Positions 25,601-41,739 of a stretch of DNA of 64,000 nucleotides are shown in pieces. The number at the start of each line of letters is the position of its first letter. Within the stretch, counting starts at the first letter, position 1. The translations under genes and the position numbers were made by a program. Source of the stretch: Pseudoflavonifractor sp050943825 (GTDB lineage: Bacteria > Bacillota > Clostridia > Oscillospirales > Oscillospiraceae); assembly GCF_050943825.1 (NCBI RefSeq), contig NZ_JBMNPX010000001.1, positions 310,001-374,000 on the forward strand, given 5' to 3'. The notes beneath the pieces were generated by a model. The model did not search any database. It saw only the letters and a program-made list of their open reading frames with translations, and was not told the DNA's origin.

Positions 25601-27709
25601 TTAGTCAGCATTGTTGCGGCCGCGCTCGGCGATGATCTTCTCAGCAATGCTCTTGGGAATCTCCACGTAGCTGTGGGGCTCCATGGAGTACTGGCCGCGG
25701 CCCTGAGTGGAGGAACGCAGGTCAGTGGCGTAGCCAAACATGTTGGCCAGAGGCACCAGAGCATCAACCTGAGTAGCGCCGGTACGGCTCTCCTGACCCT
25801 GGATCATGCCGCGGCGGCCGTTCAGATCGCCGATGACGTTGCCCAGGTACTCGTCAGGAACAATAACGGAGACCTTCATCATGGGCTCCAGCAGGATGGG
25901 ATTGGCCTTGCGGCAGGCCTCCTTGAAGGCCATGGAGCCGGCAATCTTAAAGGCCATCTCGGAGGAGTCGACCTCGTGGTAGGAACCGTAGATCAGGCGG
26001 ACCTTGACGTCCTCCACAGGGTAGCCGGCCAGCACGCCAGCCTGCATGGCACCCTGGATACCGGCGTCGACCGCAGGGATATACTCCTTGGGAATGACGC
26101 CGCCGGTGATCTCGTTGACGAACTCGTAGCCCTTGCCGGACTCGTTGGGCTCAACCACGATCTTGACGTGACCGTACTGGCCCTTACCGCCGGACTGACG
26201 GGCATACTTGGTATCCTGCTCGACGGTCTTCTTGATGGTCTCCTTGTAGGCGACCTGAGGCGCGCCCACGTTGGCCTCCACCTTGTACTCGCGGAGCAGA
26301 CGGTCCACGATGATCTCCAGGTGAAGCTCGCCCATGCCGGCGATGATGGTCTGACCAGTCTCCTCGTCGGTGTAGGTCTTGAAGGTGGGGTCCTCCTCGG
26401 CCAGCTTGGCCAGAGCGATACCCATCTTCTCCTGACCAGCCTTGGTCTTGGGCTCGATAGCCACGCGGATAACGGGCTCGGGGAACTCCATGGACTCAAG
26501 GATGATGGGGTGCTTCTCGTCGCAGAGGGTATCACCGGTGGTGGAGTTCTTCAGGCCGATAACGGCGGCGATGTCGCCGGAGTACACGGTCTCGATATCC
26601 TCACGGTGATTGGCGTGCATCTGCAGAATACGGCCGATGCGCTCCTTCTGCTTCTTGGTGGAGTTGAGGACGGCAGTGCCGGTGTTCAGCACGCCGGAGT
26701 ACACGCGGATGAAGGACAGCCGGCCGACGAAGGGGTCGGTGGCAATCTTGAAGGCCAGGGCGGAGAAGGGAGCCTCATCGGAAGCGGGACGCTCATCCTC
26801 TTCCTCAGTGTCGGGATTCACGCCCTTGATGGCGGGAATGTCCACGGGAGAGGGCATGAAGTCCACGATGGCATCCAGCAGCTTCTGCACGCCCTTGTTG
26901 CGGTAGGAAGTACCGCAGGTGACAGGCACGATCTTGTTGTCGATGGTGCCCTGACGCAGAACCTTCCGGATCAGATCCTGAGGAATGGGCTGCTCCTCCA
27001 GAGCCAGCTCCATGATCTCGTCGTTCAGATCGGCGCAGGCGTCGATCAGCTTGGTCCGGTACTCCTGGGCCAGCTCCATCATATCCTCGGGGATGGGCTC
27101 CACACGCATGTCCTTGCCCATCTCGTCGTAGTAGATGTCGGCGTCCATCTCCACCAGGTCAATGATGCCCTTGAAGGTGCTCTCGCTGCCGATGGGGAGC
27201 TGGATGGGCACGGCATTGCACTTCAGACGGTCGTGGATCATGTCCAGAACGTGATAGAAGTCAGCGCCCATGATGTCCATCTTGTTGACGTAGATCATGC
27301 GGGGGACCTTGTAGTGGTCGGCCTGACGCCAAACGGTCTCGGACTGGGGCTCAACGCCGCCCTTGGCGCACATGACGGTCACGGAACCGTCCAGCACGCG
27401 CAGGGAGCGCTCCACCTCGACGGTGAAGTCCACGTGGCCCGGAGTGTCGATGATGTTGATACGGGTCTGGGGGAACTGGTTCTTGGTTCCCTGCCAGTAG
27501 CAGGTGGTAGCGGCGGAGGTAATGGTAATACCACGCTCCTGCTCCTGAGCCATCCAGTCCATGGTGGCGGTACCGTCGTGGGTCTCGCCGATCTTGTAGT
27601 TGACGCCGGTATAGTAGAGAATACGCTCGGTAGTGGTGGTCTTGCCCGCGTCGATGTGGGCCATGATACCAATGTTACGAGTATTCTCCAGGCTAACTTT
27701 TCTAGGCAT
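25601..27709 (-). CDS. fusA: Elongation factor G
   Basis: 702 residues, all five EF-G domains. G1 HIDAGKTTTTERIL, RERGITI switch, DTPGHVDFT, NKMD; domain IV tip HEVDSSEMAF. It catalyses translocation and works with the recycling factor. It follows rpsG by 12 bases with a good ribosome site (AAGGAG). It is a normal EF-G and should not be confused with the TetM-like GTPase at 52428-55115. Confidence 0.98.
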   Translation of the reverse strand: MPRKVSLENTRNIGIMAHIDAGKTTTTERILYYTGVNYKIGETHDGTATMDWMAQEQERGITITSAATTCYWQGTKNQFPQTRINIIDTPGHVDFTVEVERSLRVLDGSVTVMCAKGGVEPQSETVWRQADHYKVPRMIYVNKMDIMGADFYHVLDMIHDRLKCNAVPIQLPIGSESTFKGIIDLVEMDADIYYDEMGKDMRVEPIPEDMMELAQEYRTKLIDACADLNDEIMELALEEQPIPQDLIRKVLRQGTIDNKIVPVTCGTSYRNKGVQKLLDAIVDFMPSPVDIPAIKGVNPDTEEEDERPASDEAPFSALAFKIATDPFVGRLSFIRVYSGVLNTGTAVLNSTKKQKERIGRILQMHANHREDIETVYSGDIAAVIGLKNSTTGDTLCDEKHPIILESMEFPEPVIRVAIEPKTKAGQEKMGIALAKLAEEDPTFKTYTDEETGQTIIAGMGELHLEIIVDRLLREYKVEANVGAPQVAYKETIKKTVEQDTKYARQSGGKGQYGHVKIVVEPNESGKGYEFVNEITGGVIPKEYIPAVDAGIQGAMQAGVLAGYPVEDVKVRLIYGSYHEVDSSEMAFKIAGSMAFKEACRKANPILLEPMMKVSVIVPDEYLGNVIGDLNGRRGMIQGQESRTGATQVDALVPLANMFGYATDLRSSTQGRGQYSMEPHSYVEIPKSIAEKIIAERGRNNAD

Positions 27710-27721
27710 ACTTTAACTCCT

Positions 27722-28192
27722 TTACCAGCGGTAGTGAGCGAACGCCTTGTTGGACTCGGCCATCTTGTGGGTATCCTCGCGCTTCTTGACGGCGGAACCC
27801 AGGTTGTTGGCGGCGTCCATGATCTCGCCGGCCAGACGCTCCTTCATGGTCTTCTCGCTGCGGGCGCGGGAGTAAGTGGTGAGCCAACGCAGACCGAGGG
27901 TCTGACGGCGCTCGGGACGGACCTCGATGGGCACCTGGTAGGTGGCGCCGCCCACGCGGCGAGCCTTGACCTCCAGGGAAGGCATGATGTTCTCGATAGC
28001 GGCGGTGAACACATCCAGGGGATCCTTCTCGGTCTTCTCCTTGATGATGTCAAACGCCCCGTAGACCACCTTCTGGGCCACGCCCTTCTTGCCGTCCAGC
28101 ATGATGCTGTTGACCAGCTTGGTAACCAGTACGGAGTTATACAGCGGGTCGGGCAGAACCTCCCGCTTGGGTACGTTTCCTCTTCTGGGCAC
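27722..28192 (-). CDS. rpsG: Ribosomal protein S7
   Basis: 156 residues starting from a GTG at 28192 (AAGGAGGG 8 bases before it), which gives the standard N-terminus PRRGNVPKREVLPDPLYNS. An in-frame ATG at 28210 would place the ribosome site inside the gene. S7 nucleates the 30S head and in many bacteria represses its own operon by binding the rpsL-rpsG region; the unusually long 200-base gap before it (28193-28392) could hold such a site but I see no clear fold. Confidence 0.97.
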   Translation of the reverse strand: MPRRGNVPKREVLPDPLYNSVLVTKLVNSIMLDGKKGVAQKVVYGAFDIIKEKTEKDPLDVFTAAIENIMPSLEVKARRVGGATYQVPIEVRPERRQTLGLRWLTTYSRARSEKTMKERLAGEIMDAANNLGSAVKKREDTHKMAESNKAFAHYRW

Positions 28193-28392
28193 TTTGCTTC
28201 CCTCCTTCATAGTATGATTTCATAGGTACTCGAAGGCGCTCATGCGCCCCCGTGTAAGACAAGTGCCTGCTTGTCCAGTGCCCTGCCGGAAACGCCCCTA
28301 TATATAAGGAAGCGCTTCTGCAAGGACAACTGCCTTGCGCGCATGCGCATTGTGTCATTTCAGTGTTGCTGGGGTAGGTTGCCGCAGGAAGA

Positions 28393-28827
28393 TTACTTCT
28401 TTCCGGCGGTCTTGCCGGCCTTGGGACGCTTGGCGCCGTACTTGGAACGGCCCTGCATACGGCCATTGACGCCCTGAGTGTCCAGAGTGCCGCGGATGAT
28501 GTGGTAACGAACGCCGGGCAGGTCCTTGACACGGCCGCCGCGGATCATGACCACAGAGTGCTCCTGCAGGTTGTGGCCCACACCGGGGATATAGGCGGTG
28601 ACCTCGTAGCCGTTGGTCAGCTTAACACGGGCAATCTTACGGAGAGCGGAGTTAGGCTTCTTGGGGGTGGAGGTACGCACTGCGGTGCAGACGCCGCGCT
28701 TCTGAGGAGAAGGCAGGTCGGTCTCGCGGTTGGTCAGGGTGTTCAGGCCATGCTGCATAGCGGGAGAAGTGGACTTGTAGGTCACCTTCTCGCGGCCCTT
28801 ACGGACGAGCTGGTTAAACGTAGGCAT
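28393..28827 (-). CDS. rpsL: Ribosomal protein S12
   Basis: 144 residues of the decoding-centre protein, with the conserved loop TPKKPNSALRK and VKDLPGVRYHIIRG. The lysines at the positions tied to streptomycin resistance are the wild-type ones. It follows the L7Ae-like gene and precedes rpsG. Confidence 0.98.
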   Translation of the reverse strand: MPTFNQLVRKGREKVTYKSTSPAMQHGLNTLTNRETDLPSPQKRGVCTAVRTSTPKKPNSALRKIARVKLTNGYEVTAYIPGVGHNLQEHSVVMIRGGRVKDLPGVRYHIIRGTLDTQGVNGRMQGRSKYGAKRPKAGKTAGKK

Positions 28828-28898
28828 GGTTTTCCTCCTTTCTTAGACGATGATAGAATATATTTTAACAGAATAACCGTGAGATTATTCCGCTAAAA

Positions 28899-29141
28899 TC
28901 AATGAACCAGAGCCGCCACAGCGCTCCCTACGGCAATGCCGCAGGCTGCGCCCAGCTCCTTCATGGCGGGGACATGCTCCACGGCAATCCCCTTGTCCCG
29001 GCAGAGCTCCTCTACCGGCTCGGTTACGCGGGGGTCGGCATCCTCTGCCAGAAAGACGCGCACCGCTCTCCCGTCCCCGATCGCCCGCTTTGTCTGCTTC
29101 ACGCCGGCCACCTTGGGACCATTCTTCAGCTCCGAGAGCAT
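28899..29141 (-). CDS. L7Ae/L30e-type RNA-binding protein (YbxF-like)
   Basis: 80 residues. The fold pattern VAGVKQTKRAIGDGRAVRVFLAEDADPRVTEP is that of the L7Ae/L30e family, which in Firmicutes (YbxF, YlxQ) binds kink-turn RNA. It lies between rpoC and rpsL, the usual place of ybxF in Bacillus and Clostridia. GGAGG upstream (AAGGAGGCG). It is the first gene of the rpsL operon here, driven by the promoter at 29224-29252. Confidence 0.92.
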   Translation of the reverse strand: MLSELKNGPKVAGVKQTKRAIGDGRAVRVFLAEDADPRVTEPVEELCRDKGIAVEHVPAMKELGAACGIAVGSAVAALVH

Positions 29142-29223
29142 CTGTACGCCTCCTTCTTCCCATTTTTCTGTTCAAAAGCAGCGTTTTGACACGCTTGGCG
29201 CAGACATACCTGCGCAATTTGAG

Positions 29224-29252
29224 ATTATAGCATAGGTGGATTGGATAGTCAA
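29224..29252 (-). promoter_or_regulatory. Promoter of the L7Ae-rpsL-rpsG-fusA operon
   Basis: TTGACT (29247-29252) and TATAAT (29224-29229) on the minus strand, with a 17-base spacer and a TGC just before the -10. The 308-base gap 29142-29449 holds this promoter and, nearer rpoC, its terminator; nothing else is evident. Confidence 0.93.
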
Positions 29253-29397
29253 GCACAAAAATACCGGAAAACACGGCATTTTTAAGGTTTTCTTCCCTTT
29301 CAGGCACGAATAACAATTTTGCCCTCTTGTCACCGCTTTCTTACTGTGGAAAACGCACAGTCCTCTCCCCTTCTCTGTATGGCTCAGACAGAAAAAC

Positions 29398-29430
29398 GTG
29401 CTCCGCCGTCTCTGAAAGACGGCGGAGCAC
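29398..29430 (-). terminator. Terminator of rpoBC
   Basis: A 14-base perfect stem (29398-29411 with 29417-29430), and GTTTTTC after it on the minus strand, 20 bases beyond the rpoC stop. Confidence 0.92.
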
Positions 29431-29449
29431 TGTGTTTTGCCGGATTTGC

Positions 29450-33199
<3,750 letters not shown>

Positions 33200-33220
33200 A
33201 AATCTGTCGTCCTCCCTTTC

Positions 33221-36940
<3,720 letters not shown>

Positions 36941-37188
36941 CGTAGAAATAACACCTCGTTTTCTGATACTGCCGCGATTTTTTCCCTGTTCCCGCAGGTC
37001 AAAAACCGCTTTCTCTGTCCTCTTCTTCGTCAAATCCTACAAAGGGGTACGCCGCGAACGTTTTGATACGCCCGCATGCGTTGAAACGATATTTAGGTTT
37101 CCTATTGCGCTTTTCTCATGTCCGTGTTAAACTGTATCCACACTGGGGAAGAATCGGGATAAGACTTTTCCGGCTATGAGAGCATTTA
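36941..37188 (-). other. Long leader of rpoB
   Basis: About 245 bases separate the predicted start of transcription from the rpoB start codon. I see no gene, riboswitch signature or strong terminator in it. Its length suggests post-transcriptional control or a second promoter. Confidence 0.4.
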
Positions 37189-37217
37189 AGTATACCATGG
37201 GTATTCGCACAAGTCAA
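37189..37217 (-). promoter_or_regulatory. Promoter of rpoBC
   Basis: TTGACT (37212-37217) and TATACT (37189-37194) on the minus strand, 17-base spacer. It lies in the 498-base gap 36941-37438 between lysC and rpoB, which otherwise holds a terminator and the leader. Confidence 0.92.
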
Positions 37218-37345
37218 TCCCTTTGGCAGGTGAAATCTGGAGAAATCCAGATTTTTTTATTTTTCTGCTTCACGGTCGGCCACATCCCTTCCCCTCTCCG
37301 GCCGGTCCGGTCACAAAACCTTATATCTGCTTCAGGCTGCACAGC

Positions 37346-37385
37346 AAAGCCGGGGCGGGATTTTTCAGAATCCCGCCCCGGCTTT
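37346..37385 (-). terminator. Terminator of the ACT-hom-lysC operon
   Basis: A 17-base stem (37346-37362 with 37369-37385), 55 bases after the lysC stop, A/T flanked on both sides. Confidence 0.85.
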
Positions 37386-37438
37386 TTGTTCTGTCTTCCG
37401 CCTGTTTCCAAGTTCAGGCGGCGCTCTCTTCCGGCTGC

Positions 37439-38665
37439 TTACACGTTTCCGCCGAACTCGGAGAAGAACTTGTTGTGGATGGCCTGCACGGCTCGGTCCG
37501 CGTCATCCGCGTCCACCAGGACGGAGACCTTGATCTCGCTGGTGGAGATCATGTTGATGTTGATGCCCGCGTTGTACAGCGCCTCAAACATGAGGGAGGC
37601 CACGCCGGGATTGTTGATCATGCCCGCGCCCACAATGGACACCTTGGCAATGTTGTCGCTGACGTCGATGTGGTCAAAGCCCAGGTAGGTCTTGTTCTCC
37701 TCCAGCAGGCGCTTGGCCTCGTCCTTGTCGCTCTTGTTGACGGTAAAGCTGATGTCCTTGGTGTCGCCGCGGCCGATGGACTGGAGAATGATATCCACGT
37801 TGATCTTGGCCTTGGCCAGCAGGGAGAAAATCTTGAAGGCAATACCCGGGGTATCGTCCAGGCCCACCAGGGCCAGCCGGGCCACGTCCTTATCCTTGGC
37901 TACACCGCTCACATGCGTCTTTTCCACGTTCTTCACGACCTCCTTGACTTTGGTCCCGGGGTTGCCCGAGAAGCTGGAGAGCACCTCCAGATTGACATTG
38001 TACCGCTTTGCCATTTCAACGGACCGGTTGTGGAGCACCTGGGCACCCAGCGTGGCCAGCTCCAGCATCTCGTCGAAGGTAATCTCGTCCAGTTTTTTCG
38101 CGCCCTCCACATGGCGGGGGTCGGCGGTATAGACGCCGTCCACGTCGGTGTAGATCTGGCACAGGTCCGCGTGCAGGCTGGCCGCCAGCGCCACGGCGGA
38201 GGTGTCCGAACCGCCGCGGCCCAGGGTGGTGATGTCGTCGTATTTGTTGATGCCCTGGAAGCCGGTGACAATCACGATGCACTTCTTGTCCAGCTCGGCC
38301 AGAATCCGCTCCGGTGCCACCCGCTTGATACGGGCGTTGGAATAGGACGAGTTGGTACGCACACCGGCCTGCCAGCCGGTGAGAGAGATGACCGGATAGC
38401 CCATGGCCTCAATGGCCATGGCACACAGGGAGCAGGAGATCTGCTCGCCGGTGGACAGGAGCATATCCATCTCCCGCTTGGAGCCATTGGGATTGATTTC
38501 CGCGGCCTTGGCAATCAGGTCGTCGGTGGTGTCGCCCTGGGCGGACAGCACCGCTACCACGCTATGTCCACGGCGGTAGGTCTCGGTGATGATGCGGGCC
38601 ACATTGCGGATTTTATCCGCGTCCGCCACCGAACTTCCGCCAAACTTCTGTACAATGAGTCCCAT
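37439..38665 (-). CDS. lysC: Aspartate kinase
   Basis: 408 residues. Catalytic domain with KFGGSSV near the N-terminus and GGSDTSAVALA, followed by two ACT domains (from about 265) that bind end-product amino acids. It phosphorylates aspartate, the first step to lysine, methionine and threonine. Third gene of the operon after hom; the leading ACT-domain gene may contribute regulation. G-rich ribosome site (GGGGGT) before ATG. Mesophilic single-domain type, not fused to Hom. Confidence 0.97.
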   Translation of the reverse strand: MGLIVQKFGGSSVADADKIRNVARIITETYRRGHSVVAVLSAQGDTTDDLIAKAAEINPNGSKREMDMLLSTGEQISCSLCAMAIEAMGYPVISLTGWQAGVRTNSSYSNARIKRVAPERILAELDKKCIVIVTGFQGINKYDDITTLGRGGSDTSAVALAASLHADLCQIYTDVDGVYTADPRHVEGAKKLDEITFDEMLELATLGAQVLHNRSVEMAKRYNVNLEVLSSFSGNPGTKVKEVVKNVEKTHVSGVAKDKDVARLALVGLDDTPGIAFKIFSLLAKAKINVDIILQSIGRGDTKDISFTVNKSDKDEAKRLLEENKTYLGFDHIDVSDNIAKVSIVGAGMINNPGVASLMFEALYNAGININMISTSEIKVSVLVDADDADRAVQAIHNKFFSEFGGNV

Positions 38666-38786
38666 TTCTATGTACCCCCAATGAGTGTGTTTCTCGGCGG
38701 CACGCCGGAAACGGGGGCCTGACCGGATACGTCCGGCACAGGCCCTGTTCCGCCTGCCCTATCCTATGCCGCCGGGGCGGCCGCTG

Positions 38787-40001
38787 TCAATCCAGAACCC
38801 GGAACAGGGAGAGCCGCTCCATCCCCTCCAGCTTTTTCTCCACCTCGGCCCGTGTCATGGGACCGGTCAGGAAGGCGGTCTCCTTTGCCGGCGCGCCCGC
38901 CCGGGCCAGGAAGTTGACGTCTCCAAAGGTGACCCGCACCGCATCCGCATCTGCGGCGGCACGGGCATACCAGGCACTCTCCAGGCTGTCGGTGGATGCC
39001 ACCACATCGTCCCCGCCGGGGCCCCAGGCCATATACTTCAGGGACTTGATGTGCCGGGCGGCATCCATCACGTCGGCCACCACCGCGCTGGCGGTGGGCA
39101 GCTTACCGGCACCCCGGCCGTAGAACATCACGTCGCCCACCGCGTCGCCCCGGACTGTGATGGCGTTGAACACGTCCTCCACACCGCCCAGCGGGTTCTC
39201 GCTGCTGACCAGATGGGGCGCCACATAGGCGCACACCCGGCCGTCCGCCTGGCGGATGGCCCGGCCCAGCAGCTTTATCTTCCGCCCGCAGGCGTCGGCA
39301 TAGGCCACGTCGGCCAGGGTCACCTTGGTGATGCCCTCGGTGGGCACCTGGTCGGGGTAGATGTGCCGGCCAAAGGCCAGGGCGCCCAGAATGCAGATCT
39401 TCCGGCAGGCGTCGGCACCCTCAATGTCGGCGGTGGGGTCCTTCTCAGCATAACCGTTCTGCTGCGCCTCCGCCAGCGCCGCCTCAAAGGACAGCCCCGC
39501 CTTGATCATCTTGGTGAGAATATAGTTGGTGGTGCCGTTGAGGATACCGCAGATCTCCTCAATCTCGTTGGCCGCCAGGCAGCGGCTCAGGGGACGGATG
39601 ATGGGAATGCCGCCGCCCACGCTGGCCTCAAAGAGATAGCTCACGCCATTGGCCTTGGCCAGGCTCAGCAGGTCGTATCCGCAGGTAGCCACCAGCTCCT
39701 TGTTGGAGGTCACCACACTCTTGCCCGCCTTCAGGGCCCGCTCAGTGAAGTCCCGGGCAATTTTGGCTCCGCCGATGGTCTCCACCACGATGTCCACCTC
39801 GGGGTCGTTCTCAATCACACTGAAATCGTGAACAATCTTGTCGGCAAAGGGACTGTCAGGGAAGTCCCGCACGTCCAGAATATATTTCAGGTTGACGGGA
39901 TTGTGGACCTTTTCGTCAATGTGGGTGTGGTTCTTGGTCAGCACCTCGGCCACGCCGGAGCCCACTGTGCCAAAGCCCAGAATCGCTACATTCACTGTCA
40001 T
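38787..40001 (-). CDS. hom: Homoserine dehydrogenase
   Basis: 404 residues. NAD(P)-binding motif GFGTVGSGV at the N-terminus, the catalytic domain GILNGTTNYILTKM, and a C-terminal ACT-like part. It reduces aspartate semialdehyde to homoserine, on the way to threonine and methionine. It lies 45 bases after the ACT gene and 121 bases before lysC. Confidence 0.97.
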   Translation of the reverse strand: MTVNVAILGFGTVGSGVAEVLTKNHTHIDEKVHNPVNLKYILDVRDFPDSPFADKIVHDFSVIENDPEVDIVVETIGGAKIARDFTERALKAGKSVVTSNKELVATCGYDLLSLAKANGVSYLFEASVGGGIPIIRPLSRCLAANEIEEICGILNGTTNYILTKMIKAGLSFEAALAEAQQNGYAEKDPTADIEGADACRKICILGALAFGRHIYPDQVPTEGITKVTLADVAYADACGRKIKLLGRAIRQADGRVCAYVAPHLVSSENPLGGVEDVFNAITVRGDAVGDVMFYGRGAGKLPTASAVVADVMDAARHIKSLKYMAWGPGGDDVVASTDSLESAWYARAAADADAVRVTFGDVNFLARAGAPAKETAFLTGPMTRAEVEKKLEGMERLSLFRVLD

Positions 40002-40046
40002 ATCATTCTTCCTCTCTGTATCGCTGTAATGGGCCGCCGGCAGGTC

Positions 40047-40487
40047 TTACCCCGCCAGAATCTCGCATCGGATCACGCCCTCCTGGGCGGCTACCCGGTT
40101 CATCAGCTCCTCCACCGGCTCCTCCAGCCCGGAGGTCTCCGCGCCGATGGTCACCGCCGCGCAGCCGCTTACCGGAATGCCCTGGTTGATGGTGAGAATA
40201 TTCCCGCCCGTCCGGGCAAAGATATTCAGGACCGCGGAGAGTACCCCCGGCTCATCCTTCATCATGATCTGGAAGGTGACAATCCGTCCGTTGAGCATGT
40301 CGTTGAAGGGCCGGACCGCGTCCTTATACTTATAGAAAGCGCTGCGGCTGATGCCCGCCACCTTAGTGGCACGGTTGACGGTGTCTGCCTCGCCGGTCTC
40401 CAGCATCCGCTTGGCCTCCGCCACCTTGAGGAACACCTCGGGCAGCGCCTCGGCATCTACGATGAAGTATTTGGGTTTCTTCGCCAT
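40047..40487 (-). CDS. ACT-domain regulatory protein (PheB-like)
   Basis: 146 residues: a short helix-turn-helix-like segment (about 25-55, ATKVAGISRSAFYKYKD) and an ACT domain (about 70-146, DEPGVLSAVLNIFARTGGNIL). Such YpfN/PheB-like proteins precede hom in many Firmicutes and may sense threonine or another end product. Start at ATG 40487 is set by AGGAGG 10 bases upstream; a longer frame to 40577 covers the promoter. A CCTTGTC/GACAAGG hairpin (40507-40525) lies just before the ribosome site. First gene of the threonine/lysine operon. Confidence 0.9.
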   Translation of the reverse strand: MAKKPKYFIVDAEALPEVFLKVAEAKRMLETGEADTVNRATKVAGISRSAFYKYKDAVRPFNDMLNGRIVTFQIMMKDEPGVLSAVLNIFARTGGNILTINQGIPVSGCAAVTIGAETSGLEEPVEELMNRVAAQEGVIRCEILAG

Positions 40488-40548
40488 TGTATGCAGCCTC
40501 CTGGCCCCTTGTCTCTGCGACAAGGTCATTTGTCTGTGTATGGACTTC

Positions 40549-40577
40549 ATTTTAGCACAGTAAAGGATCAGACGCAA
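40549..40577 (-). promoter_or_regulatory. Promoter of ACT-hom-lysC
   Basis: TTGCGT (40572-40577) and TAAAAT (40549-40554) on the minus strand, 17-base spacer, within the 172-base divergent gap toward the AI-2E-type gene. Confidence 0.65.
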
Positions 40578-40659
40578 GTCTAAAACACCGGGCAGATTCC
40601 CACAGATTTACCAGTCGGGAACCCCTATATTCCGTCATTTTTCACAGGAGGTCCTGTCC

Positions 40660-41739
40660 GTGGCCGAAAAACGCCTTGTCCGTGTCCTGCTGACCCTGCT
40701 CTGCGCCGCTCTGGCCGCTGCCGGAGTGTGGCTGGCTTTCACTGTGCTGCTGCCCTGGGTACTCCCCTTTCTGCTGGCCCTGGGGCTGGCCTGGCTGATG
40801 GAGCCCGCTGTGAAGATGCTGATGGGCCGTTTCCGGCTCAAGCGGGGGCTGGCAGCCGCCCTCACCACTGCCGGACTGGCCCTCCTGCTCTGCGGCGCCC
40901 TGGGCCTTGTTCTGTGGCGGATGGGGTACGAGCTGGCACTGCTGCTGGGCCGCCTGCCCGTGCTGCTCTCCGGCCTGCCCGCCCTGGGCAATCAGGTGGA
41001 AGACTGGGCCTACCGCTTTATTGTGGCCCTGCCTGTTCAGCTCCAGGACTTCGCAAAGGACGCCCTGGACGGCTTTATCCGCCAGGGCATCTCCCTGCCC
41101 GCCAAGCTCTATGACGTCCTGGCGGGGATTGCCGCCGGGGCGGCTGCCGCCGTGCCCGACGCCATGCTCTTCCTCTTTACCACCGCCCTGGCCGCCTACT
41201 TCACCAGCGCCGCCCGGCCCCAGGTGCTCTCCTTCCTCTCACGGCAGATGCCGGCGTCCTGGCGGGACAGGTTGGGGAAGGCTGTCCCCGTGCTTAAGAC
41301 TGCCCTGGGCGGCTGGCTGCGTGCTCAGGGCCTGCTGATGCTCGTCACCTTCGGCGAGCTGACGGTGGGCTTTCTCATCCTGCAGGTGGATTTGGCCCTG
41401 CTGCTGGCCGCTCTGGTGGCTCTGGTGGACGCACTGCCCGTCTTCGGTACGGGGACGGTACTCCTCCCCTGGGCCCTGTTCTCCCTGCTGTCCGGGGACT
41501 GGAAGCTGGCCCTGGGGCTGGCCGTGCTGTACGGCCTTGTGTCCGCCGTGCGTAGTCTGCTGGAGCCCAGGCTGGTGGGCCAGAAAGCGGGGCTGCCGCC
41601 CCTGGCCGCCCTCTTCGCCATGTATGTGGGCTTCCGAGCCCTGGGCGTGTGGGGCATGCTCCTCTCCCCTTTGGCCGCCATCTTCCTCAAACAGCTCCAC
41701 GACAGCGGCGTCTTTCGTCTCTGGCGGGACAGCCCTTAA
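40660..41739 (+). CDS. AI-2E family transporter (YtvI-like)
   Basis: 359 residues from GTG 40660 (AGGAGG 8 bases upstream). Eight or so membrane helices in the AI-2E/PerM pattern: two at the start, a central external stretch (about 100-150), then the C-terminal cluster with PVFGTGTVLLPWALF. The family exports small molecules in some bacteria, while its Bacillus member YtvI is tied to sporulation; substrate is unknown here. The stop overlaps the end of the convergent helicase gene by 4 bases. Confidence 0.9.
   Translation: MAEKRLVRVLLTLLCAALAAAGVWLAFTVLLPWVLPFLLALGLAWLMEPAVKMLMGRFRLKRGLAAALTTAGLALLLCGALGLVLWRMGYELALLLGRLPVLLSGLPALGNQVEDWAYRFIVALPVQLQDFAKDALDGFIRQGISLPAKLYDVLAGIAAGAAAAVPDAMLFLFTTALAAYFTSAARPQVLSFLSRQMPASWRDRLGKAVPVLKTALGGWLRAQGLLMLVTFGELTVGFLILQVDLALLLAALVALVDALPVFGTGTVLLPWALFSLLSGDWKLALGLAVLYGLVSAVRSLLEPRLVGQKAGLPPLAALFAMYVGFRALGVWGMLLSPLAAIFLKQLHDSGVFRLWRDSP

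Noticed and set aside
25589..28225. An 878-codon plus-strand frame opposite fusA and rpsG
   Set aside because: Same shadow effect; Gly/Leu/Val/Asp-rich with no recognisable domain.
28193..28392. A small gene or S7-binding leader between rpsL and rpsG
   Set aside because: No open frame with a ribosome site and no convincing fold could be made by eye; left as an open gap.
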